From NCBI RefSeq assembly GCF_018687715.1, contig NC_056752.1, positions 4,865,001-4,929,000 on the forward strand: a stretch of DNA of 64,000 nt. Direction: 5' to 3'. A program made the position numbers and the translations under genes. Shown here piece after piece: positions 12,205 through 25,072 of the stretch; position 1 is the stretch's first letter, and every line of letters begins with the position of its first letter. The stretch comes from Carya illinoinensis (taxonomy: Eukaryota > Streptophyta > Magnoliopsida > Fagales > Juglandaceae). The notes beneath the pieces are model-generated. The model ran no database searches and was not told the origin of the DNA. It saw nothing but the letters and a program-made list of their open reading frames with translations.

Positions 12205-13629
12205 CTAATCACCAACCGCTAACTCCCTCTCAGTTCTCTTCTTGTCTGCTTGAAACTTCATCCTTTCCTGGGCAACAGCCAAGTTAAGTTTAAGAGTAGA
12301 AAGAATCTGTTCCCGTGTCTTCAAAATCTCATCAACTGCTTGATTAGCAGTTAAACCAGGTATATAAGACTGAAGCTGAGTTGGAGGTCTACCATATACT
12401 ACCTCATATGGAGTCATCTTAGTTGAAGTGTGAGGAGTTGAATTATACCACCATTCTGCCAGAGTTAACCAGTCAAACCACAACTTTGGTTTATCCCCAG
12501 TAAAGCTTCTCAAGAAGTGCTCAATACACTTGTTGACTACCTCAGTTTGACCATCACTTTGAGGATGGTAAGCTGATGAATATGAAAGTGTCACACCTTG
12601 CAGCTTAAAGAGTTCTTTCCAAAAAGAACTAGTAAAAGTTGCACCTCTATCTGAAATAATATTCTGAGGCATGCCATGCAACTTAAAAACATTGTCAAAA
12701 AATAATGCTGCCACTTTGGATGCTGTAAATGGATGCTTTAAAGCCATAAAATGTGAATATTTTGATAATCTGTCAACAACAACCATAATGACAGAAAATC
12801 CCTTCGAGATTGGCAATCCTTCAATGAAATCCGTGGACAAATCTGTCCATATATGTGCAGGCATAGGTAAGGGCTGTAAGAGACCAGCAGGGTAAACATG
12901 TTCTACCTTATTTCTTTGACATAAATCACACTCTCTAATGTACTGCTTCACTTCACGTTTAAGACCAGGCCAGTAAAAATCTTGTCGAGCTCTATGCAAG
13001 GACTTGTGAAAACCAGAGTGTCCAGTAGATGGACTAGCATGGACAAAATTCAAAATTTTTAATTTCAACTCAGGATTAGCAGGAATGTAAATTCTGCCTT
13101 TTCTAAACAACAGACCATGTTTAATAGAAAATGTAGAAGTAGAGGAAGAACCTCCTTGCAGAATTGTCAACTGTTCTTGTGCCTTTGGATCTGAAGCATA
13201 AGCTTGCTTCAACTCCTCTAACCAAATTGGTGTAGGAAATGAAATAGCATTCATCAAGGTGTTAGCATCTGAGACTTCCTTCCTTGACAAAGCATCTACT
13301 GCTTTGTTTTCAACACCCTTTTGGTATTCAATAGTGAATTCATAGCCTAACAACTTAGAAATCCACCGTTGTTGAGCAGCTGTCCCCACTTTCTGTTCCA
13401 ACAAGTACTTGAGGCTGTGATGATCAGTTCTCACAACAAAAGCAGCCCCTAACAGATAAGGTCTCCATTTCTTGACAGCAATAACAAGTGCTAGTAGTTC
13501 CTTCTCATAGGTGGACAGCATTAAATTCTTACCCTTGAGAGCTTGACTCAAAAATGCTAATGGTCTATGATCTTGCATCAAGACAGCTCCTACACCCACC
13601 CACTCCACTTGCATCACACTCCACCACAA
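12205..13629 (-). pseudogene. Gypsy RNase H and integrase region
   Basis: Begins in RNase H (RPLAFLSQALKGKN, VVRTDHHSLKYLL, NKAVDALSR). It continues through the integrase zinc-binding region (histidines, then CDLCQRNK) and the catalytic core, with acidic residues in TDFIEGLP, SDRGATFTS and the E of DGQTEVVNK. It is one frame off the upstream RT ORF. The shift lies near 13595-13605, inside a gtgggtgggtg-like repeat, and probably arose by slippage. Confidence 0.92.
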
Positions 13630-14560
13630 ATTGCTTATTAAAGTTAGGCAAACATAAAATTGGACGGCTGGTTACTGCTGTTTTCAGTTCCTCAAAAGCC
13701 TTAGTTGTTGTCTCAGACCATTGAAATGCATCTTTTTTCAACAAAACAGTCAAAGGTGCAGCTATTTGACCATATCCTCGAATAAACTTCCTATAATATC
13801 ATGTTAATCCCAAGAAACCTCTCAATGACTTCAGAGTTTTTGGAATTGGCCAAGATATCATTGCATCCAAATTTCTTGGATCAGCCCTTACACCATCTTT
13901 TGAAATTAAATGACTAAGATACTCAATTTCTGAACATGCAAAGTGACACTTTGATCTCTTTGCAAACAACTGATTCTTCTCAAGTGTGTTCAACACAGTG
14001 GTCAAATGAATTAAGTGGGATGACAGATCCTTACTATAGACGAGGATGTCATCAAAAAAGACTATGACAAACTGTCTAAGAAAAGGTTTAAAAACCTCAT
14101 TCATAAGTGCTTGAAACGTTGAAGGAGCATTCGTGAGGCCAAATGGCATGACAAGGAACTCATAATGTCCTTCATGAGTTCTGAATGCAGTTTTAGGCAC
14201 ATCTTCATCTCTCATTCGAATCTGGTGATATCCAGATCTCAGATCCAACTTTGAAAAAACTGTTGAGCCAAAAAGCTCATCCAATAGCTCATCAACAACT
14301 GGTATTGGATATTTGTCTTTAATAGTAGCCTCATTAAGCATCCTATAATCGATACACATTCTCCAAGACCCATCAGATTTTCTCACTAACAACACAGGGG
14401 AGGAAAATGGGGATTGACTGGTTCTAATTACACTAGACTTAAGTAATTCAGCAACAATCTTTTCTATTTCTGTTTTCTAAAAATAAGGATACCTGTATGG
14501 TCTGACACTCATAGGTACAAAATCCTTCTTAAGAAGTATTTGGTGATCTCGAGCTCTATG
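13565..14560 (-). pseudogene. Gypsy reverse transcriptase region
   Basis: Motifs include [41 protein letters not shown] and the catalytic [11 protein letters not shown], then RGFLGLT. A stop at 13799-13801 replaces the glycine usually following GLT. Another stop lies near 14478, just upstream of the KTEIEKIV segment. The tether to RNase H continues at 13565-13753 (FVVECDASGVG). Confidence 0.92.
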
Positions 14561-14599
14561 AGGAGGTAAGGTGGTAGGTTCATCAAAAACCCTTCCAAA

Positions 14600-15391
14600 C
14601 TATTGCAACAAGTGAATAATTTCTGGAGGAGATTTATCATGATTCTTCATAGGTTCTATAGACATGAGCTGTAACCATACTCCTTTAGAACCTACTTTAG
14701 AAATCATAGAAATTTCTTTGTCATCTACCAAGGTAGAAGTAGGTGCTGTAAGGCCTTTGAGAGAGACCTTCTTCCCTTTATAATCAAACTGCATTTGTAG
14801 GTCTGCAAAGTTCCAAAGTATAGGCCCAAGTGAAGCAAGCCAACTCACCCCCAACACCATATCACACCCTCCTAAAGTCAAAGTAAAGAATTCAGCAACA
14901 AGTCTCGTGCCCTATATTTGTAGGGTCACTGCAGTAGTCCTACCACCACTGCTCAAAATATCACCATTAGCAACCTTAACCTGCATAGATTGCCCTTGCT
15001 GTACCACCAATCCACACCTTCCAACTAGTGCAGTATCCACAAAATTGTGGGTGCTGCCAGAATCAATCAAGATGACTACCTTCCTTTTATTAATTTGCCC
15101 CACTACTCTCATAGTTTTTGTACTAGGTGTGCCCACCATAGCTTGTAACGATATAGAAGCTATGTCTGCGGATTCAGGCTCTTCATGTATTTCCTCTATA
15201 ATCAATTCTTTCTCCTTAAAAGGCTCACTAGTGGATCCCATATCCATTCCTTCCATCACATAAACTCTAGGTTTAGTGCATTTATGGCCTGGCTGCCACT
15301 TCTCGTCACAGAAGTAACACAAGCCTTTCTTCCTTCTATCTTGCATTTGTGTCTCGTTAATTTTCTGGTAAGACATCTTAACAGCAGGCAC
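14600..15391 (-). pseudogene. Gypsy nucleocapsid zinc knuckle and aspartic protease
   Basis: A nucleocapsid-type knuckle reads CYFCDEKWQPGHKC. The retropepsin-like protease carries LIDSGSTHNFVD, the D-S/T-G active-site motif, followed by CDMVLGVSWLASLGP. In-frame stops at 14912-14914 and 14600-14602 split the reading frame. Confidence 0.88.
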
Positions 15392-15427
15392 CTTAGGAGT
15401 CCCTAAGATAGATCCACCACCACTTGA

Positions 15428-16267
15428 CTAGTGTGAATCAGTAAAACTATTCCTCCACAACTTCTTTGTACTCCAAACATATTCCTCTTGATTTTTTGCC
15501 AAACCAAAAGCCTCATTCAAAGTGGATGGATTCAACATTTTTATTGGAAGCCTAACCTCATCTTTCAGGCCACTCAAAAAACAACTCAATTTATTTTTTT
15601 CAGAAACACCTTTAATGCGGTTGGAAAGCAATTCAAACTCAGACTTATATGAAGTAACAGAATGAACCTGTTTAAGGCGTGTCAATGCTTCCATAGGATC
15701 ATCATAAGCAGTTGAACCAAATCTCACCTGCAACGCCTGAGTAAATTCCTCTCACGAATGAAAAATTCCAGATTCACTAGCATCCTGGAACCATACCAAA
15801 GCTGCATTATCCATATGAAAGGAAGCCAAAAAAATTCTCTGACCATGAGGCACTTGATGATACAAGAAATACTGATTAACTCTATAAATCCATGCCGAAG
15901 GCTCTTTGCCACCAAATCTTGGAAAATCTAACTTTAATCCCTTGATATTAGGTCTTTCACCCATATTTCTACAATAAACCTCTCCCATACCTTCTTGACC
16001 ATCGTCATCACCTCCAAGATGATTCTGCACATTCCTCACATTTTGTGCATTAACCCCAGATTGATTATTATAGGAAATCTTTGAAATGTGCTGTAACAGT
16101 TCCGCAAACCTCCTATCCTGACTCTCCCTTTCCACCCTAGCTGTTTCTTGCTGTTGAACCAGAACAGAAATAGTATCTTCGATCTGCTTCTGTTGACGCT
16201 CTTGTTGTGCACGTAACTGATTCACAGAATCAAGAATCTGATCATATGATCTCGTTCCTTCTGCCAT
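15428..16267 (-). pseudogene. Gypsy gag
   Basis: The start is taken at the ATG at 16267 (MAEGTRSYD), just inside the primer-binding site, rather than the longer ORF that runs into the LTR. A coiled-coil-like, glutamine-rich N-terminus (QQERQQKQIED) is followed by the retrotransposon gag signature with FPRFGGKEPSAWIYRVNQYF. Stops at 15752-15754 and 15428-15430 interrupt the frame. Confidence 0.88.
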
Positions 16268-16276
16268 TACTGACTG

Positions 16277-16285
16277 CTGATACCA
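16277..16285 (-). other. Primer-binding site, initiator tRNA-Met type
   Basis: On the minus strand, three bases after the 5' LTR, the sequence TGGTATCAG matches the first nine bases of the usual plant primer-binding site for initiator methionine tRNA. Confidence 0.8.
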
Positions 16286-16288
16286 AAT

Positions 16289-16729
16289 TGTAATGAGCCT
16301 CTTCACAGTAACTAAAAATGGATGTAATTCGAGGACATCACCCTCCAAGAAGCCTCCAAGAATTAGAGAGAGAAATAAGAGAGAGAAGAGAAGATAAAGA
16401 GAGAGAGGAATGATCGATACTGAATTCCGAAGTTGGCCTCCTTTCCAACTCAGGGTTGCCTTTTATAGATGAACTGTGTATGAAAATGCCACCGACTTAT
16501 TACAGTTCAGCCATCTAACGACTTAAACGATAACTATGAAACGATACCGTTTTTATTTACATTTACTTATACTAAACGACACAATCACAATCAGTTATAT
16601 TCAAATAACCAACGCTTAACAAAACGCTTTGTATTGAACATTTTCTCTGCAACACTAATTACTTCAGCTTACTCATGTTGGCCTCGATCCATGATCTCGT
16701 CCATTCTTGCATGATTCCAACCCGTAACA
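16289..16729 (-). repeat. 5' LTR of the Ty3/Gypsy element
   Basis: Partner of 11339-11778, with the same TG...CA ends. It is followed by the target-site duplication tgtag at 16730-16734. Confidence 0.93.
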
Positions 16730-16734
16730 TGTAG

Positions 16735-17560
16735 CAAACCTCATACCCAGTATAAAAATATGAATACTTTTTTTTATCAGTCACTATTCATTATCAATAC
16801 CCTACACCTTATGAAAAACATCCATATACACTCTGAAAAGCAGTCCCACATTCTACTCAAAGCTATAAGTATGAGGTGTATGATGTGAATGGTGACTAAT
16901 TATAGCAAAACTCTAAAAATATAATGATCCAAGTTCAGGAACTCTATGAATTGAAAAGAGTAAGAAAATAATAAACACATAAAATAAGTTTTATAACATT
17001 TATTAAACTTTAATATTACCAGAAAAATTCACTCGACAAACATAAATGTTGTATAACCCATTATAAATATATATATATATATATATCTTTTTCACATTTT
17101 AAGCTGAAAGGTTTAGATAGTAAGATAAAATGAGATGAAATGAAAAATAAATAAAATATTATTAAAATATTAATTTTTAATATTATTTTTATTTTAAAAT
17201 TAAAAAAAGTTGAATTATTTATTGTATTTTATATTAAAGTTTGTGAAATTTATAATGTTTAGTGAGATTAAACTTAGTTTGGGTACAGAAACGGTTCCAT
17301 CTCATCTTATATTCTTATATAATTATTACAATTTTCTCAAATTCTATATAAAATATAATAAACAATTCAACTTTTTAAATTTCAAAACAATAATAATATT
17401 AAAAAAATATTTATTCTAATAATATTATTCAACTTTTAACTTTTATCTAAAATTATTTCATCTCATCTTATTATCCAAAAATAAGATTAGTTGGAATGAG
17501 TTTTGAACCCAAACCTCCCCAAAAGTTTAGTCAACAGCTCTAGCAATTTAAATCCAATTT
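16735..17560. other. AT-rich intergenic DNA with a MITE-like element
   Basis: No gene is seen. About 17107-17478 is an AT-rich inverted arrangement of the gagatgaaatga / aaaagttgaattatttatt family, with opposite-strand copies meeting near 17285. An AT microsatellite lies at 17068-17087. Confidence 0.5.
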
Positions 17561-20160
17561 ATTCGGTGCCATTTGTTTTTATTAAGGTTTCAACATTCAG
17601 TTAACTTTAATTCCCTTAACTTTCGTTTTGTTTTCTTCTCAAGGATTGTTTGGGCTCTGAATTAACTAAGGTGGTAAGATATTTTTTTCATAAGTAAAAT
17701 GAAAATTTAGATTGATGCAAATGAAGTCTGTAAAGTTTATGTACATAGAAAGTATATAAAAGAATACCTAAATATATTCTAAGAACTAAAAATAAAATAT
17801 AAAAAAGAGAAATACTTAGGTCACCGCCGGAAGTGGGAGGCTACTATTAGCCCTTTTTTTTTCTTTTTTTTTTCCTTTTACTCTTAATTAATGATTAAGT
17901 AAATATTTTTTTTAATAATGTTATATTTTTTTAAAAAAATATATTTAAAAGTGTTAAGAAAATACATATAAAAAAAGACTAAAAATAAAAACACATATTA
18001 TAACTAGCATTAGCTCCCAGCGATACCCAATAAAAAATCATGAACACTAATTTGATTAAGGACAATGGCTGAAAACCAGGGCAATAAATTGTGCACAAAA
18101 AATTCCCAGGTTCCTCCATGGCGCGCTCTTTTATCTTTAAAGCACTAATCATTCATTTCCACCCAAATGGCAAATACATCACGTAAGCACAAAAGATCAA
18201 TCATCCTCCAAACTGCAACCGCTTGCGGCTTGAGGATAGACTTGAATATCCTTTCAACAAGCTATTAAATCAACCACCTTTAAAGGCATAATTCAAGCCG
18301 CGCCGATTCTTCTAAAGATCTCATCCAACAATACTTTTATCACCTTATAATGGAGTAATAAATTATTCACTAATTTAATATTTTTTTTTCTTTTTACAAA
18401 TAACATCAATCTATAATAATGAAATCCAACTTTTTAAAGTGTTTTCGGTCAAAATGTTCTCTAAAGGGGCGATCCATATGAAAAAAGTTTCTCTGAAAAG
18501 CATACGAAAAGTGGGTAAGTAGTATGAATCTAATAATTTTATTACGTATTTTATTATATTTTTATTTTGTATTTTCCCATTCCCTCGTTTGCTCTTCAGT
18601 CTCAATTCGTTCACTTCTTGAAATCAAAATCAAAATTTGCAAGTACTAGTAGTGAATAGACATCATTCAAGTTTTCAATCGATAATCAAGTCTGAACACG
18701 TGCCATATTAAATTATATTGATGACCATAATTCTCTCTCATTATTTATTGAATTGTATAGTTAAATCTGAAGAAATACGTTATGTGAAAGTTGGTAAAAC
18801 TCACATATGAGTTATTTTAGTTTACATAAATAAAAATGTTTATTTATAGTAATATGCTATAAAAATATTATTATATATCAAAATAAGTCTAGATAGTTAT
18901 TCTCACCGTAAATAATTCGTCACAACTTATACTCATTCTTCTTGTAATTACTCGAACATCACCCAAACAATATTAGATGTTATTGGACCTACTTATTGTA
19001 TCTTTTATTTTTTTAGACTTTGACAATTCAATTTGTATAAATAATTGAAATTATATAATATAAACCTATATGTTCTTCGTGAACTCTTTCTTACCTTCAA
19101 CCATTTTAAATTAATAAACAAAAAGAATTCGTAACTAAGGTCTTAACCAAGCACTTAAGTAAATAAAAGAAATTTAAGATTAAAATAAAACAAGATTTAG
19201 AATAAAAAATAAACATATAAAACAGATCCGATAATACTAATAATAATTTAATATTTAATATTATAAAGAAACTCATTCGTATAATAATGAATACTAGTCA
19301 TTTACGTCTCATTTCCTATGTCTATATATAAGTAGAAACCATTCATAAGAAAGGAACTCGTTATTACAACTAAGATCCTTTCCAATTGTAATGAATCTCA
19401 CATAATTCATTATGAAACTACCGTCCAAGGCTAGTGGTTATGTAGCATTGTCATTATGAAAAATTTTACTCATCATTCCTACACGGCTACACCACACATT
19501 AAAGATAATTTTTTTAATTTGTTTTGCTTATCAAATATATAGTGTATATATATGATGAGTAGAAAAATTCAATTAGTTTAGAAATAAAAAAATAAAAAAA
19601 ATATAATATATAATAGAAAAATTTAATTAGTTTAGAAATAAAAAAAATATAATATATAATGTATGAGGATGATAAATAGCAAAATCAGTAATTAAAAATG
19701 AAAGATATCCTTACATAATTTTATTTGTTCTTTTGTCCATCTTTCTTGCCTTCAATCGGCGCCTTTGAAAACACAAGTATTTTGAGAATTTTTTTTTCAA
19801 GTTTTACTTAAATACAAAATATTTTTAATTTTTAATTTTTTTATTTAATCATACTTAATTATTATAACTTTTTTAAACTTTTAAATAAAATATAAAAAAT
19901 ATTTTTTTTAAATCTCAAACAAAATTTATATTCAAATAACTTTTTAACTTTAAAATAATTTTATTCAATTTTTTCTTTTTAATTTTTTAAATTCAATAGA
20001 ATGTCGTAATTGAAATTATTTGATTCTAGTCCACAAATATTATGATATATTCTAATTACCCGACCATCCATTTTTTAAGTTCAGCTGCTGGCACTCAGGA
20101 GATATGCTGAAGCAGAGCATGACGGTTTAAAGAAAAATCTATTCGTTATCCTTGTAATAT
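17561..20160. other. Noncoding block shared with unit 2 (49090-52340)
   Basis: Collinear with 49090-49130 and 49864-52340, apart from the retroposon in unit 2. A minus-strand ORF at 18411-18614 has a counterpart at 50659-50868, but the C-terminal part differs through a frameshift, so it is probably not a gene. No known domain is visible. Confidence 0.65.
17808..18040. repeat. MITE-like element with gctgggag ends
   Basis: The left end (tcaccgccggaagtgggaggct) and the right end (agctcccagcgatac) are imperfect inverted repeats around a T-rich, A-rich core. Relatives are at 50072-50283, 31160-31348 and 54011-54200, the last two with taccgctcc ends. Confidence 0.5.
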
Positions 20161-20187
20161 ATATATACTAGCAGCTGTACTAATATA

Positions 20188-20219
<32 letters not shown>

Positions 20220-20851
20220 GCATGGAGGAATGATAATTGCAGTGGATCCCAAATAAAAAATATATATATATATTAATAATAAATCTCACTTTTTTTTAAA
20301 ATAATTATAATGACTGTATGTAACATTACTCTTATGCATGTTTCTGAGTTTTCCATATAATATATATATATATATACTAGGTTAGAGCAACGTGCAAAGT
20401 ACGTTTATCTAATTGGGTGAGATAAGATTTTTAATAAAAAAAATATATAATATTTTACAAAAAATTTAATTAATGCGTAATTTAATGCAAAAATAAATAA
20501 ATTTTAAGAAATATCTTTAGATAATAATAAGTTAGTAAAGTATAACATCTTTCAATATATATATTCTGGCCAGATGTCATAATGGTTAATTTACGTTTGT
20601 AGTTAAATTATATTTTAGTTTAAAATCAAATATACAACATTATATATATACATGTAGGTACTACATACGTTCAGATTATTTTTTTTTCTCTCGTCTTCTT
20701 TCTCTAATCTGTTTGTTTGTTTTTATTTTTATTTTTATTTTTACAAATATATATATATATATAGAAAAATAAAAATGTCAGCTAGCACATCTTGATCTTA
20801 CGATCTTTGTGCTTATAAATTAATTCCTATGCTTGCATGTATGTGTTTTAC

Positions 20852-22054
20852 TTAGCAATTAACACTTATGGTATTAGAAGATCAATGGGCAAAAACGTAA
20901 AAGTAAAAACAAGGTTTTTTATTGATTTAAAAATAAAAGCAACTTAGAGGCAAAAACGTAACTACATAACAAAAACAAGAAAATTATTATTAATTAATGT
21001 TCATATGGTATAGACATTTATTATAATAGAATAAATATACATATATATATTTATATATATGCCTAATCAATTAATCATAACATCAAACTTATCAGAAAAA
21101 ATTTACACAAAAATATACTATTATTCAACAACCCATTTCACAATCCATCAATATGCATGATAGTTTTATTTCATAAAAAGTTATTAAGTTTTTCTAATTT
21201 AATTTTGATTTTTTTATTTAGCTAAAATTTTGAATTTTACTATACCTTTTAACATACACTAAATTGTAAAATAGTTGTAAAAAATATTATGTATGTATTA
21301 TTAATTTTCTTTTTCCTTTTAGGTCAAACTCATACAATAAAATAAACAAAAATGATATTTGTAGTATTAAATTGTGTAAATTTTGCATATATTTTTTAAT
21401 TATTTAGAACCCACGTACAAAAATATTAATGTAAAATAAATAATCAAGTTGTGAGAAATATTTTTAAAAGTTAAAAAAAAATGGTAAGAATTTTGACACT
21501 CAACCTGCCTATTTTTGTACTTTTTTTAGGAGGGAAAAAGTTTAATATTGGAAGTTAGAAGTGGTGGGGGAAAAGAATGAGTAATGCAATCAAACTACCA
21601 AATTTCAAAGCAATGAGATCGGATGGAATCAATGTCGCTTAGACCCCCACCTAACTACTACGAGATATTTCTCATCTCTACACTTTAGGATACTGTTTAA
21701 TTAATTTCAAGCTCATAAATATTAATATTTCTCATCTCTACACTTTGAGATAATGTTTAATTAATCTCAAGCTCATAAATATTAAAAATAATTATAATAA
21801 TTATTTAACTAAGATTAAACACAAAAAAAAAAAAATCTATGCATTAGAAGATCAAGGGGTAAAAACTTTTAATTAGCAATTAATACTTGTTGTATTAGAA
21901 GATCAAGGGGCAAAAATGTAAAAGTAAAAATAGAGTTTTTTATTGGTTTAAAAGTAAAAGCAACTTAGGGATAAAAATGTAACTATATAACAAAAACAAG
22001 AAAAATATTGTTTATTACTGTTCATTTAGGATAGACACTTATTATAATAGATAG
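20852..22054 (+). repeat. Direct repeats about 1 kb apart
   Basis: The segments 20852-21034 and 21872-22054 share ttagcaatta, attagaagatcaa and aacaaaaacaagaaaa in the same order, with scattered substitutions. A partial third piece starts at 21842. They could be decayed terminal repeats or a local duplication. Confidence 0.6.
21666..21783 (+). repeat. Two-copy 60-bp tandem repeat
   Basis: The segments starting at 21666 and 21726 (tatttctcatctctacactt...) are nearly identical over about 58 bp with a period of exactly 60. Confidence 0.85.
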
Positions 22055-22136
22055 ATATTTTAAGTGCATGTTTGGTATCGTGTTAAGAAATATAGCTTAT
22101 AACTGTAAAACTTATAGTTTATAACTTAAGTTGATA

Positions 22137-22307
22137 GGAAAAATCTAGTTACAAGTACAACCGTGTATTAATATGTGCACTAATCTAATGTGATTGGTCA
22201 AAAAGTATATTTTATTAAAAACAATGCTAATTTAAATTTTGAATATGAATTAATCAGTATTGATACATAGATTAGTACGTGACTTTACTTGTACGTAGAA
22301 AAACTCC
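22137..22307. repeat. MITE-like element, same family as 1398-1745
   Basis: Starts ggaaaaatctag, shares the aatttaaatttt core and ends near acttgtacgtag. The unit 2 equivalent is at 52431-52600. Confidence 0.5.
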
Positions 22308-23038
22308 TTATTACTGTTTGGTAACGATATGTTTAAAAGCACTTTAAAACATATTACGTTTGGTTGGAAATAAATTAAAAAAAATGCTTTCTGGGGTAGA
22401 AATGACGATTATTTAAATTTTTAAAAATTATAATCATATCCTTGAAAGTTTGAAAGTTATAATTATCTTAAAGTTGTATGGATATTTTCGTCCATTAATA
22501 GCTGTTTTGAAATTCAAATTACTTTCCTCAAAATTCAAATTACTTTCCTCATTATCTATAAAAGCACATTTGAAGAAAAACATCCATACTTTTTAGCTTA
22601 TTTAAAGTTAAAAAGGACTTTAATATGTAACATCCAAATGACATAATTTTATTATTAAAGAACTTTTAAGACTATTTAAGTATTTTTAAAACTCTTACCG
22701 TAACCTCAAACAAGTCCTTAAAATGGTCTCTCTTCACGGCGGATCTATGCATAACGCGGTCTGACCTAGGGGTGTACAAGAAACTGGCAAACCGACCTCC
22801 ACCGACGGCAACCGACTGCCAAACGCCGGAACCAGCCGGAACTGGTGAAGAACCAGTCGGCCAGCGATAAAAATAAATAGAAACCGATCACGGTCGGCTC
22901 GGTCCTGGTTCGCCCATACAGAAAACCGGTAAACCGATCGACCGTATATATATTTAATATATATCTTATATAAAAACTATGCCGTTTCATATGAAATGAC
23001 GTTGTTTTGTTTAAATGAGTAACAAAAAAAATAAGTGG

Positions 23039-23113
23039 GACGACGCCGTTTGGTCTCAACCAAACCAAACGGCGTCGTTTGGTCTCAACCAAACCAAACG
23101 GCGTCGTTTGGTT
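23039..23113. repeat. Palindromic subterminal repeats of the hAT element
   Basis: Three copies of aaacggcgtcgttt-type palindrome (gacgccgtttgg and its complement) are separated by ggtctcaaccaaacc. Such repeats often lie inside hAT ends and bind transposase. The binding role is inference. Confidence 0.6.
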
Positions 23114-23199
23114 GGGAACGGTTAGGATTATTACCCTTCCCGTTCCTAGTTCCCCTCTTCCCTCTCCCTATTCTCTTCTACCCCTCCCCCCCCTCGCGG

Positions 23200-23235
<36 letters not shown>

Positions 23236-23603
23236 ACTTCTTAATGTATAGTGTATACTATATATCATATAATCTGCTATATATATTATATAATTTGTTT
23301 TATATATATAATTATAAATTTTAATCTGTTATATATATATATATATATATACTTTGTTATATATTAACTTATATAATCTATTGTGTATATATATATAATT
23401 ATTAATTTGTTAATATATAATCTGTTAGGGTTTGGTAATTATTTATATAAATTGAGAGAAGATGAGTGAACAACTTAGATTAGAGTCTTAGACTTGTGAT
23501 GTTTGTCATGTTACAAACTAGCTGCTGGGATATTTTGTGTTACGTTTGTCAATTTTCAAATTTGTGATGTTGTATAACATTTATATTTTGTTTTATAATT
23601 TAG

Positions 23604-25072
23604 ATGGATTCTTCTTCGTCTTCTATTGATGTTGATACAAATGAAACTCAACTAACCATTATTTTGGAAGAAGATGTGAGAGAGACCAATGTTTCAAAAC
23701 CCCCTAGTGCCCCTACTAGTAGTACTTGTCCATTACCTAAGAAACGAAAAGGGACGGACAAATCGATTGTATGAGATCATTTTACGAAGGTAGATGGTTG
23801 TCCTGTAGATAATCCAAAAGCTAAATGTAATTATTGTGACAAGATGTATGCTTGCCACTCAAAGAGGAATGGAACTTCAATGATGCAAAATCATTTGCCT
23901 TCATGTCGTAAAAATTCTCATAAACGTGGACCTTTAGATAGGTATCAAAAAATATTGACAGGTGAGGCATCACCTGAGGAGGGGGTTGGAGAGAGTGATG
24001 GTAGTGCATTAAAGACTCTTGTAACCCACAAATTTAGTGAAGAGATTGCGAGATTGGCTATTGCATAAATGGTAATTGTTGATGAAATGCCATTTAGAGT
24101 TGTTGAAGGACAGAGATTTAGAAAATTTGCTTGGTCTCTTGAACCCCAGTTTAAAGTTCCATGTCGTGTCACAGTTGCAAGAGATTGTATGCAGTTGTAT
24201 GAAAAAGAAAATGGGAAACTTAAAAAAGTGTTTAGAGATGGTGGCATGAGGATTTCCTTGACGACAGATACATGGACATCAGTACATAATTGGAATTATA
24301 TGTGTCTGATTGCACATTTCATTGATAAGAATTGGAAATTACAGAAAAAAATAATTAATTTTTGTTTAATCCCTAATCATCAAAGGGATACCATTGGAAG
24401 ATATGTTGAGTCGTGCTTGTTTCATTAGGGTATTGATAGAATATTTACTGTAACTGTTGATAATGCAAGTTTGAACGATAATGCAATTTCCTATTTGAAA
24501 CAGTTTTTGATAGGGAATTTGTTGGGGGGTAAGTATATGCACATGAGATGTTGTGCTTATATATTAAATCTTATTGTGAGTGAGGATTTGAAGAAGTGCA
24601 ATGATGCAATTATAATGGTTAGAAATGCAGTGAGATATGTGCTTTCATCCCCCGCAAGATTAGAAAAGTTTAAGAGATGTGCAGAAAAAGAAAAAATTGA
24701 TTTTAAGAAAATGTTGTGTCTTGATGTACAGAGACGATGGAACTCAACCTATAGTTGATGTTGGAGGCAACTGAGAAGTTTGAGAAGGTTTTCAGGCGGA
24801 TGGAGAGTGAGGATTATAATTTCCTCTATTACTTTGATGATGACCACATGGGACCTCCTAAAGCTACAGAATGGGAGACAGTGCAGGTGTTTGTCAAGTT
24901 TTTAGAGATGTTTTATGAAGCCACTACTAGATTTTCTGGATCTTTATATGTGACAGCAAACACCAATTTTTTAGAGATTTGTGATCTCCAAACTGAATTG
25001 ATTATGCTGAGTGAGAGTACTAATACTTGTTTGAGGAGTATGGTCATAAACATGAGAACCAAATATGATAAG
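23604..25072 (+). pseudogene. hAT transposase, N-terminal and central part
   Basis: Starts at ATG 23604 with a serine-rich leader. It then has a BED-type zinc finger (KCNYCDKMYACHSKRN, later histidine and cysteine in NHLPSC) and the transposase core (LTTDTWTS, TVDNASLND, MRCCAYILNLIV, RRWNSTYS). In-frame stops lie at 23772-23774, 24066-24068 and 24426-24428. A frameshift near 24750 moves the frame to 24755-25072. The first and third stops occupy positions that are usually tryptophan and the second one that is probably glutamine. The next codons are at 28345 beyond the nested element. Confidence 0.9.

Larger units (their letters stand above)
11339..16729 (-). mobile_element. Ty3/Gypsy chromovirus LTR retrotransposon, decayed but complete in structure
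   Basis: Two LTRs (440 and 441 bp) of the TG...CA type enclose gag, protease, reverse transcriptase, RNase H, integrase and a chromodomain, in that order on the minus strand. The order RT before integrase and the terminal chromodomain place it in the Ty3/Gypsy chromoviruses. The target-site duplication is TGTAG (11334-11338 and 16730-16734). A primer-binding site and a polypurine tract sit beside the LTRs. Gag-pol is mostly one frame (13565-16267) with several in-frame stops, then one frameshift near 13600. It cannot encode its own mobility now. By hand comparison the LTRs differ at about ten positions plus two small indels, so the insertion is not very recent. Confidence 0.95.
20165..22055. 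other. Unit-1-specific AT-rich block with internal duplications
   Basis: Absent from unit 2, where an AT microsatellite (52328-52361) sits at the junction. It contains AT microsatellites (for example 20196-20220), a pair of direct repeats of about 183 bp (20852-21034 and 21872-22054) and a two-copy 60-bp tandem repeat (21666-21783). No gene or transposon protein was seen. Confidence 0.6.

Noticed and set aside
18411..18614. Minus-strand ORF shared with unit 2 (50659-50868)
   Set aside because: The two copies differ by frameshifts at the C-terminal end, as expected for noncoding duplicated DNA.
23035..23324. Overlapping ORFs ending in serine-leucine repeats
   Set aside because: Produced by a TC microsatellite next to the hAT palindromes, inside the transposon leader.
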